Assembly: GCA_017416915.1 (NCBI GenBank)
Contig: JAFQAN010000005.1
Location: forward strand, 1 to 64,000
Direction: 5' to 3'
DNA from: Alistipes sp.
Lineage (GTDB): Bacteria > Bacteroidota > Bacteroidia > Bacteroidales > Rikenellaceae
Length of the DNA stretch: 64,000 nucleotides
Shown here: positions 36,732-44,809 of the stretch, one piece after another
Layout: every line of letters starts with the position of its first letter
How positions within the stretch are numbered: position 1 is the stretch's first letter
Translations under genes and position numbers: made by a program
Notes under the pieces: generated by a model
Database searches by the model: none
What the model was told of the DNA's origin: nothing
What the model saw: only the letters and a program-made list of their open reading frames with translations

Positions 36732-37571
36732 TTATTCGACTGTAACCCAAATAGCGGGACTTACCAACTTACCTTTAACTGCGTAGAAGCTGTATTCGCC
36801 TGCCTCAGTGGGGATGAATGGGTTGGTAATCGCTTCGTAGCACAGCGTGTTGTATATAACACAAGTGTTGGTAACATCTACCATAGATGCTTCATCCTTG
36901 CCCTGCATTACAGTAAAGGTTATTGGCTGACCCACCTTACATACCTCAGTATTTGCAGTTAGTTCGAGCTCGTAAATGGCACCGGGGTTATAATCATTGA
37001 CGATTTGGTTCTCAAAACTACCACCACTAACTACCATCTTGCCCAATGATTTATTCTCGGCGGTGAAAACAAAGTTTCCGTCGATATACGTGTACCCTCC
37101 GTCTCCGTCGTCTTCAACATTTGTAATCTCGAAGTAACCATCAGTAGCATAGAATGCTTCCTCTCTGCGTTTTTCATAAGATGCGGTAGCTTGTATGTAA
37201 AACTCATCTTGTTGAAATCTCTTTCGAAAATAGTACTTTCTGTTTAGCTCGAACTGCGTACCGGTATTAGCGTCGATATAAATAGTCAAATATTCACCAT
37301 CGCCTAAAACAAACCTCGCTCTATAACTAAAATAGAGCGTCCCGTCTAAATTGATTTTTAGCGTTCCGACCGAATCATACGGCCCCAAAGTTGATAAGTA
37401 TCTCTCGTAAAAATGTTTTTCGTGCCAGCCGAGACCCTCACACGTTATGTAACACTCTCTTGGCGCCTCGAAGCGAAAGATAGACTCAATAGCATCGAAT
37501 AATTCACAAGAGCAAAGAGCAAGTGTTGCGACAAGCCCCAAACCGAGTTTTCTAAAATTATAACTTTTCAT
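36732..37571 (-). CDS. Lipoprotein of unknown function
   Basis: Lipobox LVATLALCSCELF, then about 255 residues predicted as beta-rich, with the last 100 resembling an Ig-like fold (ELTANTEVCKVGQPITFTV, AGEYSFYAVKGKLVSPAIWV). The signal and the CELF motif after the lipidation Cys resemble those of the BACON and BspA lipoproteins in this window. No family recognised. Codon use is more AT-rich than the core genes. Confidence 0.7.
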   Translation of the reverse strand: MKSYNFRKLGLGLVATLALCSCELFDAIESIFRFEAPRECYITCEGLGWHEKHFYERYLSTLGPYDSVGTLKINLDGTLYFSYRARFVLGDGEYLTIYIDANTGTQFELNRKYYFRKRFQQDEFYIQATASYEKRREEAFYATDGYFEITNVEDDGDGGYTYIDGNFVFTAENKSLGKMVVSGGSFENQIVNDYNPGAIYELELTANTEVCKVGQPITFTVMQGKDEASMVDVTNTCVIYNTLCYEAITNPFIPTEAGEYSFYAVKGKLVSPAIWVTVE

Positions 37572-37637
37572 AACCCCGATAGTTTATGCCTAAACGGCTA
37601 TTATAAGATTAGTTACTTTTGTGCCAAAAGCGTAGTG

Positions 37638-37645
37638 CAAAGTTA
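37638..37645 (-). promoter_or_regulatory. -7 promoter box for the lipoprotein
   Basis: The minus strand reads TAACTTTG, 67 bases upstream of ATG 37571. The rest of 37572-37852 shows no gene. Confidence 0.65.
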
Positions 37646-37841
37646 CGACGCAAATATGCCGTTCTCCAAAATTTTCGGGTAAAAAGATTTCAGTGTTTTA
37701 TTTGTAATTCATTGAAAACAAGTCAGTTATAAGTAGTGTTTTGATGAATTTTTCAACTTGCTGGAAATCAGATGGTTACAAATATGTATTTTGAGGCGAG
37801 ATGTGTGTTGTTGTAAGTTGCTGATAATCAAAGACAATGCT

Positions 37842-37880
37842 ATATGAAACAAAAGAAGCTGACCGATTGGTCAGCTTCTT
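37842..37880 (-). terminator. rplS terminator
   Basis: Minus-strand hairpin AAGAAGCTGACC-AATC-GGTCAGCTTCTT followed by TTGTTT. Confidence 0.9.
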
Positions 37881-37905
37881 ACTCTTAGAGAGTAGTATCG
37901 TGGGA

Positions 37906-38283
37906 TTACTCCTCCTTCTTAACGATACGACGCTCCTTGATACGTGCCTTCTTACCCGTAAGATCACGAAGGTAGTAGATGCGCGCACGACGTACGACAC
38001 CATACTTGTTTACCTCGATGTGGTCGATGTGGGGTGAGTAGAGAGGGAAGATACGCTCTACACCTACGCCGTTAGATACCTTGCGGATGGTAAACATCTT
38101 AGTCTTGCCAGTACCCTTGATCTGGATTACCACACCACGGAAGCTCTGCAAGCGCTCCTTGTTACCCTCGACAATACGGTAGGTTACGGTGATAGTATCA
38201 CCAGCACCAAACTTGGGCACATCGTTCTCGCCCTTAGTCCACATCTGCTCGTTTACGAGTCTGATCAATGCATCTTTGTTCAT
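37906..38283 (-). CDS. rplS: 50S ribosomal protein L19
   Basis: Ribosomal large-subunit protein at the subunit interface. 125 residues with the family core [48 protein letters not shown] and [19 protein letters not shown]. Ends in a Lys/Glu tail. Monocistronic between its own promoter and terminator, with a leader of about 175 bases that may carry autoregulation. Confidence 0.97.
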   Translation of the reverse strand: MNKDALIRLVNEQMWTKGENDVPKFGAGDTITVTYRIVEGNKERLQSFRGVVIQIKGTGKTKMFTIRKVSNGVGVERIFPLYSPHIDHIEVNKYGVVRRARIYYLRDLTGKKARIKERRIVKKEE

Positions 38284-38465
38284 TGTTGCAACAAAAGTTA
38301 AATGTTAATCGTTCAACATTATCGCTGTGTCTGCTCTACCATAGTGCCACCTTCGACGCTAATCCTTTTGAAAAGAGTTTGACGCCTCGCAACGAAGCTG
38401 CGGCAGTCGCACATCCACTATCCAAATCTGAGCCTACACCCCTTATAAGAGGTTGATACGGAGTG

Positions 38466-38473
38466 CAAAGGTA
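38466..38473 (-). promoter_or_regulatory. -7 promoter box for rplS
   Basis: The minus strand reads TACCTTTG, implying an untranslated leader from about 38459 to 38284. The leader has several short stems and no reading frame; compare with known L19 leaders to test for regulation. Confidence 0.65.
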
Positions 38474-38600
38474 AATAAATTTTCCTAAATGGCAAAACTT
38501 TCTGAAAAATAATGCGATAAACATACTGCCATTAAGTAGCACCGTTTAGTAGTATAACAATAAATATTGCTTATTATTAGGATGTCTAAAAAAAGTTTTA

Positions 38601-38608
38601 TATATTTG
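38601..38608 (+). promoter_or_regulatory. -7 promoter box for the structured RNA candidate
   Basis: TATATTTG, a full TAnnTTTG match, 10 bases before the closing stem of the candidate RNA. Confidence 0.65.
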
Positions 38609-38614
38609 CATTAG

Positions 38615-38814
38615 CTAAGCTAGCCCCGATTGGGCTGGTGGGTGCAAACATATTTTTGACAAGACGTTTACTTGTCGTCTTCTTCTTCGTTCAAACTTCG
38701 CAACTTTGAAACCATTCGGAGGAACTCGGCAATGTTGGCGTCCATGGGTGATGTTTATTCAAAATGTCGCGCTAAGCGTGGTGTTCTGTATATTCATCTT
38801 GGCGTGGGCTAGCT
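38615..38814 (+). ncRNA. Unidentified structured RNA candidate, about 200 nt (6S-like size)
   Basis: The ends pair perfectly over nine bases: AGCTAGCCC (38618-38626) with GGGCTAGCT (38806-38814), a closing stem typical of stable RNAs. Inside are GACAAG/CTTGTC, TTCAAA/TTTGAA and AAGACG/CGTCTT hairpins. A consensus promoter lies just upstream and no protein-coding frame longer than about 26 codons exists on either strand. Size and closing stem resemble 6S RNA, but I cannot confirm this; tmRNA, RNase P and SRP RNA signatures are absent. Another stem (GCATTGC/GCAATGC) follows at about 38814-38842. Confidence 0.45.
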
Positions 38815-39023
38815 GCATTGCTTATTCTGAATGGGGGCAATGCGAAGGCCTGAACGAGGGATGAGCAAAAGTACAGTTCCCACGTCTTCTTGTTTATATT
38901 TTCCGCCTATCTGAGGAACTAAGGTATTTGGGACTCAATTAACTGACGATTAAGCCTGTTTTATGTTGAGTTATGTTGTTGGTGTATTAGCAGTAAGACT
39001 ACTTAAAACAAAACTTTATAATT

Positions 39024-40136
39024 ATGATTGAAAAAACCTTGTTTCAGAAGATTTGCGCGGGCGCATTTCTTATCTTCGCAGTTATTAGCTGTATTGCCAC
39101 GGCGCAGTCGCTGTGCTTGACGTTGGAGTTGCAAGTTCCTTTTTGGGTGATGTTTGTCATTGCCTTTGTTTTTGCTTTTGGACTTTATCTCTTAACATCG
39201 TACTGCTTCAAATTAGTTATTGATGCTCTCAATATGGATGTATATGTTGAGCATCGTCGTCGTGATTTTATTTTAGGTATCTTGGGAGTACTGCTATTTT
39301 GGCTTGTGTGCAGTATGCCTACTAATACACACTCTCTGTTATATACGAAAGTAGTCGATACGGTAGTGGTGGCAGAGTTGGATAATCAAAAAGAGGTGCT
39401 GAGTGATGAGTCTCTTAAACAAAATGAGGACCTTATCAACGAGTGTGATCAAGAGGTAAGACGACTTCGCAGTAGAGTCGGTGAGTTACAATCTCAGTTT
39501 ATGTCGGAGGTGATTCATCCCGATAGACCAGGTTTCGGGGATAGGGCTAAGGGTTATCTCCAACAGATTGAGGAATTACTTGGTATGGATAGAGGTGCTA
39601 TTATGCAGGATATAACTATTGAGGGACAGAGTCAAGCTCGCCGTAATGAGATAGCAGAATTTGGCAGGCAGCAAATTGAAAACTTGCTGAACCTGAAAGT
39701 TGAGGATATTATGCGGGAGTATGATGTGAAAATCAGCAACAATAGCCAAGAGAAGAATAAACTGATAGCATTAATCTCTGATATTGACAGGGTTAAAGCA
39801 AATATGAAAGATAGCTCGATTGGGCATCAGGATAGAATAAAGGAGGCTCGTAGAGTGATTAATGCGGGATACAATCTTCCTGATTATCGTGATTTGATTT
39901 TGGATAATGTTGAGACCCTTAAAAATGAGAGGGTTGGTCATACCGATTCTAATGTTGAAAAGTATAAGATATATAAAACAGAGCGCTTGCACAATGTATT
40001 TAAGATGTGGGGCGATTACTTCAAGGGTCGTATGAGCGATCTCGATTTTGATATGATGTATTGGATTATCATATCTATCATAATAGATATTGCAGGCTTG
40101 GTATTCTTTGCTATTGCATTTCGTAAAACATATTAA
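39024..40136 (+). CDS. Membrane protein of the GTPase module (four helices, large central domain)
   Basis: 370 residues. Three helices in the first 100 residues (ICAGAFLIFAVISCIATAQSL; VPFWVMFVIAFVFAFGLYLL; FILGILGVLLFWLVC), a helical, charged region of about 240 residues (coiled-coil stretches such as INECDQEVRRLRSRVGELQS), and a last helix near the C-terminus (WIIISIIIDIAGLVFFAIAF). By this topology the central region would face the side opposite the N-terminus, probably the periplasm. No family recognised. It is first in a four-gene, AT-rich block and is followed 23 bases later by the GTPase gene. Confidence 0.75.
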   Translation: MIEKTLFQKICAGAFLIFAVISCIATAQSLCLTLELQVPFWVMFVIAFVFAFGLYLLTSYCFKLVIDALNMDVYVEHRRRDFILGILGVLLFWLVCSMPTNTHSLLYTKVVDTVVVAELDNQKEVLSDESLKQNEDLINECDQEVRRLRSRVGELQSQFMSEVIHPDRPGFGDRAKGYLQQIEELLGMDRGAIMQDITIEGQSQARRNEIAEFGRQQIENLLNLKVEDIMREYDVKISNNSQEKNKLIALISDIDRVKANMKDSSIGHQDRIKEARRVINAGYNLPDYRDLILDNVETLKNERVGHTDSNVEKYKIYKTERLHNVFKMWGDYFKGRMSDLDFDMMYWIIISIIIDIAGLVFFAIAFRKTY

Positions 40137-40159
40137 TTAACTCAATAAAACTTACTATA

Positions 40160-41086
40160 ATGGCTACTAATTTTGATTTTAGCGATATATCGTCTTCTAA
40201 CCCTATTGATAATAATGCGGAAAATAGTGCATTGGGTGCTACCCCCGATAAGGTTAAAGAGAGTCGAGCTTCAAAGAGCTCTATTGATCCACGTACATAC
40301 AATGTTACGCTGACAGATCCTGTGTCTCCGATGGTAATTCTATTTGGTCCGCCGTCGTGTGGTAAGACTATGACATTGGTGCGCCTTACTCGTTTTTTAT
40401 CTGGTCAATATGATTTTATGCCGGATCAGGCATTCAAAAATTCTGATAATGACGAGTATCAGAAGTTGTGCTCTAATTTCAACGCTGCCGTTGGATCGGA
40501 TGCTGCTGCACAGGGTACCAAGTATATAGACTTTATGTTATTAAGGGTTAATGATAAGACTAATGGCAGAACATTGTGTCAGTTTGTCGAGTCTCCGGGA
40601 GAGTTCTTATTTGACCCCAAGAAGCCGGATGAACCATTCCCAGCATACCTCAATCAGATTATCGCAAGTAACAATCGCAAAATTTGGCTCGTGTTCTTGG
40701 AGGCAGGTTTGAGTCAAACTGAGCGCTTTGATTACGTGCGAAAGATACAAAATCTTAAAAGTGTAATCAATCACCGCGATAAGGTTATTTTTGTGGTAAA
40801 TAAAATTGATTTACTCGCTACACGCTCTTTCATAATGTCTCCTACTGAGATTAATATGGGAGGACTAATTAACTACGCCAATGGTCTGTACCCGGGTTTG
40901 TTCGAGTCGTTTACTCGCAAAGGTATTTTTTGGACTACTCGTTGCTTTGACTTTACCGCATTCCAAACAGGTACTTATGTAGTAAGCAGGGATCAGGATG
41001 GAAAAGAGTATAAGTCGTTCCAGTCAGGACACGATTCACATCCTGCTCGCTTGTGGAGCATTATTAAAAAACGCGTAAGAGGTTAA
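40160..41086 (+). CDS. P-loop GTPase of the module
   Basis: 308 residues. Walker A/G1 is GPPSCGKT (residues 63-70), a switch-II-like FVESPGEFLFD stands where DxxG is expected, and G4 is NKID (214-217) in VIFVVNKIDLL. The Asn-Lys-x-Asp motif indicates guanine specificity. The first 50 residues are low-complexity and probably disordered. No membrane helix, so it is cytosolic or recruited by its partners. It resembles the TRAFAC-type GTPases described in predicted conflict systems, but this is from memory. Four bases separate it from the next gene. Confidence 0.8.
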   Translation: MATNFDFSDISSSNPIDNNAENSALGATPDKVKESRASKSSIDPRTYNVTLTDPVSPMVILFGPPSCGKTMTLVRLTRFLSGQYDFMPDQAFKNSDNDEYQKLCSNFNAAVGSDAAAQGTKYIDFMLLRVNDKTNGRTLCQFVESPGEFLFDPKKPDEPFPAYLNQIIASNNRKIWLVFLEAGLSQTERFDYVRKIQNLKSVINHRDKVIFVVNKIDLLATRSFIMSPTEINMGGLINYANGLYPGLFESFTRKGIFWTTRCFDFTAFQTGTYVVSRDQDGKEYKSFQSGHDSHPARLWSIIKKRVRG

Positions 41087-41090
41087 TGTT

Positions 41091-42728
41091 ATGACTTACT
41101 ATTTTGCAATCCATGGAGTCCCTCAAGGCTCACAGCAGTGGGGTGACATTCAAGATCGCGATTATATAAGTTCGTTTTATAACTCTGTGTCGGCACAAAA
41201 CGTGCCGACACAGATGATTGTAGATATTCGCTATCTTGGAAATAAAATATGCACCTATTATCACTACTTGGTGTATAATAATGTCCTTGCTGCAAATGCG
41301 CGTCCAGGCTCGTATTTTGGAATGACGCTATGTTTCGAAGGTAGTTATAGCGAGGCTGTATCTAATATATACGACCTTATGAATCAGTGCTTTAATAAGG
41401 TGGTGTGTCCTCGTCTATTAGTGGCGTCTAACCAATCATATAAGTACGCAATTGCGGACTTCTCATCGCAAGAAGGCACTGCTATACTATCGATGATAGA
41501 TGCAGCAATACGTAAGAACGTGGGAGTTTTTAGCGATAGCTTACGTCCATTCCCACAGGGCTATAAACCTAACCATCGTGATGACAATTATATCGATAGT
41601 TGGAATTTGAATGACGTAGGAAATAGAACATTTATTTCAACCCTACTTGAAGATGCTATTATCAGTATATCTCCAAGTTATCCAGTTATGCAGGAGAAGG
41701 TAAAACTTTTACAACGTCAAAGTACGCAACATAGGGCGACTATCGACTCTTTGACGGAGGAGAATCAGTCGATGAGGGGTGGTATTGCAACCTTAAATAA
41801 GACCGTAGAAGAGCAAAACAACACTATAAATAAGCAGGCACACTCTATTGAAGCACGCGATAAGCGCATTGCGCAGCAGGGGGATGAAATTCGTACTGCG
41901 AAAGCACAATCAGCGCAGACAATGGCTCTGCTCAATCAAGAGAAACAATTGGTACAGGCCTTGCAAACAGAGCTTGCTCAGTTGCGTAGCAGCGATGATA
42001 ATGAGAAATTAGATAAGTGTTTCAATGTGCTGCAAGATATAGCTGTGCGTAGAAACAGAGCTGATGTTCTGCTCAACAAAACGAAAAATGAGTTGTCGGC
42101 TACGCAATCGCGCATAAGCGGGATAGAAAAGCAGTTGAATGGCGGAAGAAAACCAATAAACTTGAAATGGGTAGCTTGTGCAGTTATCGCGCTGATAGTA
42201 GTCGTTTGTATATGCCTATTGTTTGTTGGAAATAGCTCTGATGAAAATAAATATGACAATAGTTCAATTCAAACTCAGATTCAAGAGTTAAAACTAAAAG
42301 TCGGCGAGCTCGAGTTAAAGTTAATGCCTCCATTGGTTGTTCGTGAGATTGATAGTACCCAACATAGTAGCGATGTAGATAGTCAGTCTGACGCTCAAGA
42401 CTGTGTGTGGATTGATATTGATGTCCCCGATAAGGTACAAACAACTGTTCCGAGTGGGTCTAGCACTATTAGTGGTATTACTTGGGTTAATGATTGTACT
42501 ATTACTCTGACGGCTCAAAAAGAGCCCGACGGTAAGCGCCAGAGATTACAGTATGGTGGCGGAAAATTTTACTACAAAGTTGACGGTAATGAAGAGGAAA
42601 TACCATCAAATGATAACGGTATAACTGCTAATTGGACAGTTCCTATAAACTTAAAAGGCAAAAATGTAACGCTTGTATATAAGTATGGGGACGTTGAAAA
42701 ATATACGCGTTCAATTACAGTTAACTAA
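41091..42728 (+). CDS. Single-pass coiled-coil protein with GTPase-associated-like N-terminal domain
   Basis: 545 residues in four parts: a folded N-terminal domain (1-195; MTYYFAIHGVPQGSQQWG, GSYFGMTLCFEGSYSEA), a long coiled coil (about 200-350), one membrane helix (361-380, VACAVIALIVVVCICLLF), and an extracytoplasmic part with a short coil and a beta-sandwich-like domain (about 440-545). The N-terminal domain resembles that of the next-but-one gene and may relate to GAP1-N-type GTPase-associated domains; this is tentative. The gene contains a perfect 11-bp inverted repeat at 41186-41212. Ends at a terminator. Confidence 0.7.
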   Translation: MTYYFAIHGVPQGSQQWGDIQDRDYISSFYNSVSAQNVPTQMIVDIRYLGNKICTYYHYLVYNNVLAANARPGSYFGMTLCFEGSYSEAVSNIYDLMNQCFNKVVCPRLLVASNQSYKYAIADFSSQEGTAILSMIDAAIRKNVGVFSDSLRPFPQGYKPNHRDDNYIDSWNLNDVGNRTFISTLLEDAIISISPSYPVMQEKVKLLQRQSTQHRATIDSLTEENQSMRGGIATLNKTVEEQNNTINKQAHSIEARDKRIAQQGDEIRTAKAQSAQTMALLNQEKQLVQALQTELAQLRSSDDNEKLDKCFNVLQDIAVRRNRADVLLNKTKNELSATQSRISGIEKQLNGGRKPINLKWVACAVIALIVVVCICLLFVGNSSDENKYDNSSIQTQIQELKLKVGELELKLMPPLVVREIDSTQHSSDVDSQSDAQDCVWIDIDVPDKVQTTVPSGSSTISGITWVNDCTITLTAQKEPDGKRQRLQYGGGKFYYKVDGNEEEIPSNDNGITANWTVPINLKGKNVTLVYKYGDVEKYTRSITVN

Positions 42729-42745
42729 TTTATATGTAAATTATA

Positions 42746-42783
42746 AAACCCAATCAGTCTGTTTTTATAGGCTGATTGGGTTT
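42746..42783 (+). terminator. Terminator inside the GTPase module
   Basis: AAACCCAATCAG (42746-42757) pairs with CTGATTGGGTTT (42772-42783). It separates the first three genes from the fourth, implying a separate promoter for the latter. Confidence 0.85.
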
Positions 42784-42824
42784 GAGTGTTATGTGTGTAT
42801 AGGTCGCCTATTTAGTGATACGCT

Positions 42825-44105
42825 ATGATGAACTGTAACATATACTTCTTCCTTTGTACCGATAAGGGGTATTCTCAATACCCTGATAACTATACCAGTG
42901 ATACGATAAAGAGTATTGTTGAGCAAACTGATCGTAAGAAGAATATAAGTCAAGTTGCTATTTATCGAGAACATAAGTTAGCCTATGTAACATATCAATA
43001 TCGATATTCGGCGTCGCAATGTTTTGGCATCTGTTGTGAATATAACGCAATAGTGCCAACCAATGCGAAATACTTATTTGACTATTACGACAAATTGATA
43101 ATGGAGATGCTTAATAAAGGAGAGTTTCTTCGTTATGATGCTACGGGTAATGTGTCTGCTGTAATTGGGCATATCAGCGAGAAGCCTGAATTGGTAAACT
43201 ATTACAAAGGGTACATATCTCGAACTTTCAAAGAGAGTAGTGCAAAATTTTCAAAATTGCCACCTGAGAACTATACCTCGTCAAGTAATAAGGTTGGTGT
43301 GTTAGCCCTTAACGAAAGTAAAACGTCGATAATTGAGGCGTTAAATATTTATAAAACGATAATAATATCTCGAGACAACCCTTACACGGACAGCTATGCA
43401 AGCACGTTAAAACGAGTGAATGACGAGAATGTGAAGTTAAAGGCCGACATCGTTGCCTTATCTCGCAAAAAGAAGCAATATAAGTACGTGGTCGTTTTAG
43501 TTTTTATCATTTTATGTTGCGCGATATCAATTATTCTGTTTAATGTAAATGTTAATTCATTAAATAACAATATAGACTCACTCAATGAGAATATTGCGAA
43601 TAAGGAGTCGGATATATGTTTGATGCAAGACCTACTCACAATATCTAAGGATACTATTAGGATGCAGAGAGACTCGATTTCTGTATTGAATTTCGCTAAT
43701 ATAACATTGAGAAACTACCAAGCATCAGTAGCATCATATGCTCCGATAATAATGTATAACATTGAGGTTGGAACGAATAAGGGTAATGGTAATATAATAA
43801 CATTTGGGGAGAGGCTTACTTATAGCAATACCTATAATCTATATTTTAGATTCTCTTATTGGGGGCTTACCATGGGTGGCGCAGATTTGACAATAAAAAT
43901 ATTTAAGGAGGGAAAGGCTGAGCCTATTGTAAATAGTGCTTTTACCCTTGATGTATTAAATAAGCAAGTAGAGAATTTTGAGCTGACTCAGGGGTATAAA
44001 AATTCTAACGGCAAGTGGATTGACGCAAGTGGTTCGTATCGTGTTGAATTTTGGTATGGTAATATATGTGTAGGTTATCAAACATTTACAATATATAGTC
44101 GCTAA
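42825..44105 (+). CDS. Second single-pass coiled-coil protein of the module
   Basis: 426 residues: N-terminal domain (1-190) with the same pattern as the previous gene (HKLAYVTYQYRYSASQCFGI against NKICTYYHYLVYNN...YFGM), a basic linker, one membrane helix (about 221-240, YVVVLVFIILCCAISIILF), an Asn/Ser-rich coiled coil, and an extracytoplasmic beta domain (about 300-426) unlike that of its paralogue. It ends 150 bases before structured unit 2. AT-rich like the rest of the module. Confidence 0.7.
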   Translation: MMNCNIYFFLCTDKGYSQYPDNYTSDTIKSIVEQTDRKKNISQVAIYREHKLAYVTYQYRYSASQCFGICCEYNAIVPTNAKYLFDYYDKLIMEMLNKGEFLRYDATGNVSAVIGHISEKPELVNYYKGYISRTFKESSAKFSKLPPENYTSSSNKVGVLALNESKTSIIEALNIYKTIIISRDNPYTDSYASTLKRVNDENVKLKADIVALSRKKKQYKYVVVLVFIILCCAISIILFNVNVNSLNNNIDSLNENIANKESDICLMQDLLTISKDTIRMQRDSISVLNFANITLRNYQASVASYAPIIMYNIEVGTNKGNGNIITFGERLTYSNTYNLYFRFSYWGLTMGGADLTIKIFKEGKAEPIVNSAFTLDVLNKQVENFELTQGYKNSNGKWIDASGSYRVEFWYGNICVGYQTFTIYSR

Positions 44106-44255
44106 GGAACAAAACAAAACATCTGCCCAACAGAAAATTTGTTAGACAGGCACATCTTCGTATTGCAACTTACTATACATTGTGTTTGCTCAGCGTGAAG
44201 TCAAATCTAAGACCACCATTGGACCCGTTCTCCCCCCCCCTCCTCTCTCTCAGAC
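44106..44255. other. Spacer between the GTPase module and structured unit 2
   Basis: No gene. Contains a nine-base C run (44232-44240) and a CT-rich stretch immediately after; a weak stem TGCC/GGCA follows the module stop. Confidence 0.5.
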
Positions 44256-44288
44256 AAAAAAAATTAGGCGACCCTTTCGAGTCGTCTT
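44256..44288 (-). terminator. Intrinsic terminator just beyond structured unit 2
   Basis: Minus-strand CGACTC-GAAA-GGGTCG hairpin followed by TTTTTTTT. It begins a few bases past the duplicated tRNA-Glu end, paralleling the terminator after unit 1. Confidence 0.8.
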
Positions 44289-44289
44289 T

Positions 44290-44410
44290 GTAGTGGATAG
44301 GGGATTCGGACGGCTTACAGCCGAAGAGCCGATACCTTATAAAAGCGTAGGTCTAAGACCTACGCAATAAAATAGTTTTTTATCGGCTCAACCCCGTCTC
44401 CGTGAGCAAT
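44290..44410 (-). other. tRNA-associated structured element, unit 2 (duplicated tRNA-Glu 3' end plus hairpin core)
   Basis: Bases 44290-44308 are identical to the tRNA-Glu 3' end (44608-44626), 318 bp apart. On the minus strand: ATTGCTCAC, CGGGGTT, the nine-base stem GAGCCGATA (44381-44389) with TATCGGCTC (44326-44334), enclosing TTTATTGC and hairpin GCGTAGGTC/GACCTACGC, then hairpin CGGCTGTAAGCCG and the tRNA T-loop/acceptor half. The stem and flanks equal unit 1 while the inner hairpins differ with pairing preserved. Located between tRNA-Glu and the GTPase module. Confidence 0.7.
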
Positions 44411-44572
44411 GCGCTACCAGCACGAATGGATGTTAGTTTGTAGCAAGCCACCGCGCAGCGTTGCATAATTGGGGGCGGTGCTTGTGCTTGCACAAAAGCC
44501 CGTAGCCCACATTATGCGATAGGCGACAATGTCGCCAGCTTGCTGCAATAAGCCGCAAAACGAGTATAATAA
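44411..44572 (-). other. Interval between tRNA-Glu and structured unit 2
   Basis: No gene. It can fold: GCATAAT pairs with ATTATGC around TTGTGC/GCACAA, and GGCGACATTGTCGCC is a perfect hairpin. A TGGCTTGC segment is shared, inverted, with the corresponding interval by tRNA-Ser. No TAnnTTTG box seen. Confidence 0.45.
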
Positions 44573-44604
44573 CAAAAAAAAACGAACAACCTCAGTTGTT
44601 CGTT
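44573..44604 (-). terminator. tRNA-Glu terminator
   Basis: Minus-strand hairpin AACGAACAAC-TGAG-GTTGTTCGTT followed by a run of T. Confidence 0.85.
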
Positions 44605-44608
44605 TTAG

Positions 44609-44680
44609 TAGTGGATAGGGGATTCGAACCCCTATGTCATGCGTGAGAGGCATGTATCCTAGCCCTTAGATGAATCCACC
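44609..44680 (-). tRNA. tRNA-Glu (anticodon CTC)
   Basis: Cloverleaf on the minus strand: acceptor GGTGGAT/ATCCACT (first pair G-U), anticodon stem CATGC/GCATG with loop CTCTCAC (anticodon CTC), T-arm AGGGG-TTCGAAT-CCCCT, discriminator A, CCA not encoded. It reads GAG, the preferred Glu codon in this window. Its 3' end is duplicated in structured unit 2. Confidence 0.95.
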
Positions 44681-44700
44681 ATTTGTTTCGTTTCGTGGTG

Positions 44701-44708
44701 CAAATATA
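44701..44708 (-). promoter_or_regulatory. -7 promoter box for tRNA-Glu
   Basis: The minus strand reads TATATTTG, about 20 bases upstream of the tRNA 5' end. Confidence 0.75.
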
Positions 44709-44809
44709 GAGCAAATATTTTATTCTCCAAAATTTTTTTCAAAAAAAATGCAAAAAAGTTTTATTTTGTGTGTAAAATTGCTAACTTTACGTCATAAATC
44801 GTCAAAATT

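Noticed and set aside
38668-38745. Minus-strand 25-codon frame (MDANIAEFLRMV...) within the RNA candidate
   Set aside because: No visible ribosome site or promoter on that strand and it coincides with the hairpins of the structured RNA; kept only as a possibility.
38615-38930. Calling the RNA candidate tmRNA or RNase P RNA
   Set aside because: No tRNA-like end with GGTTCGA, no tag frame, and no GAGGAAAGUCC-type core.
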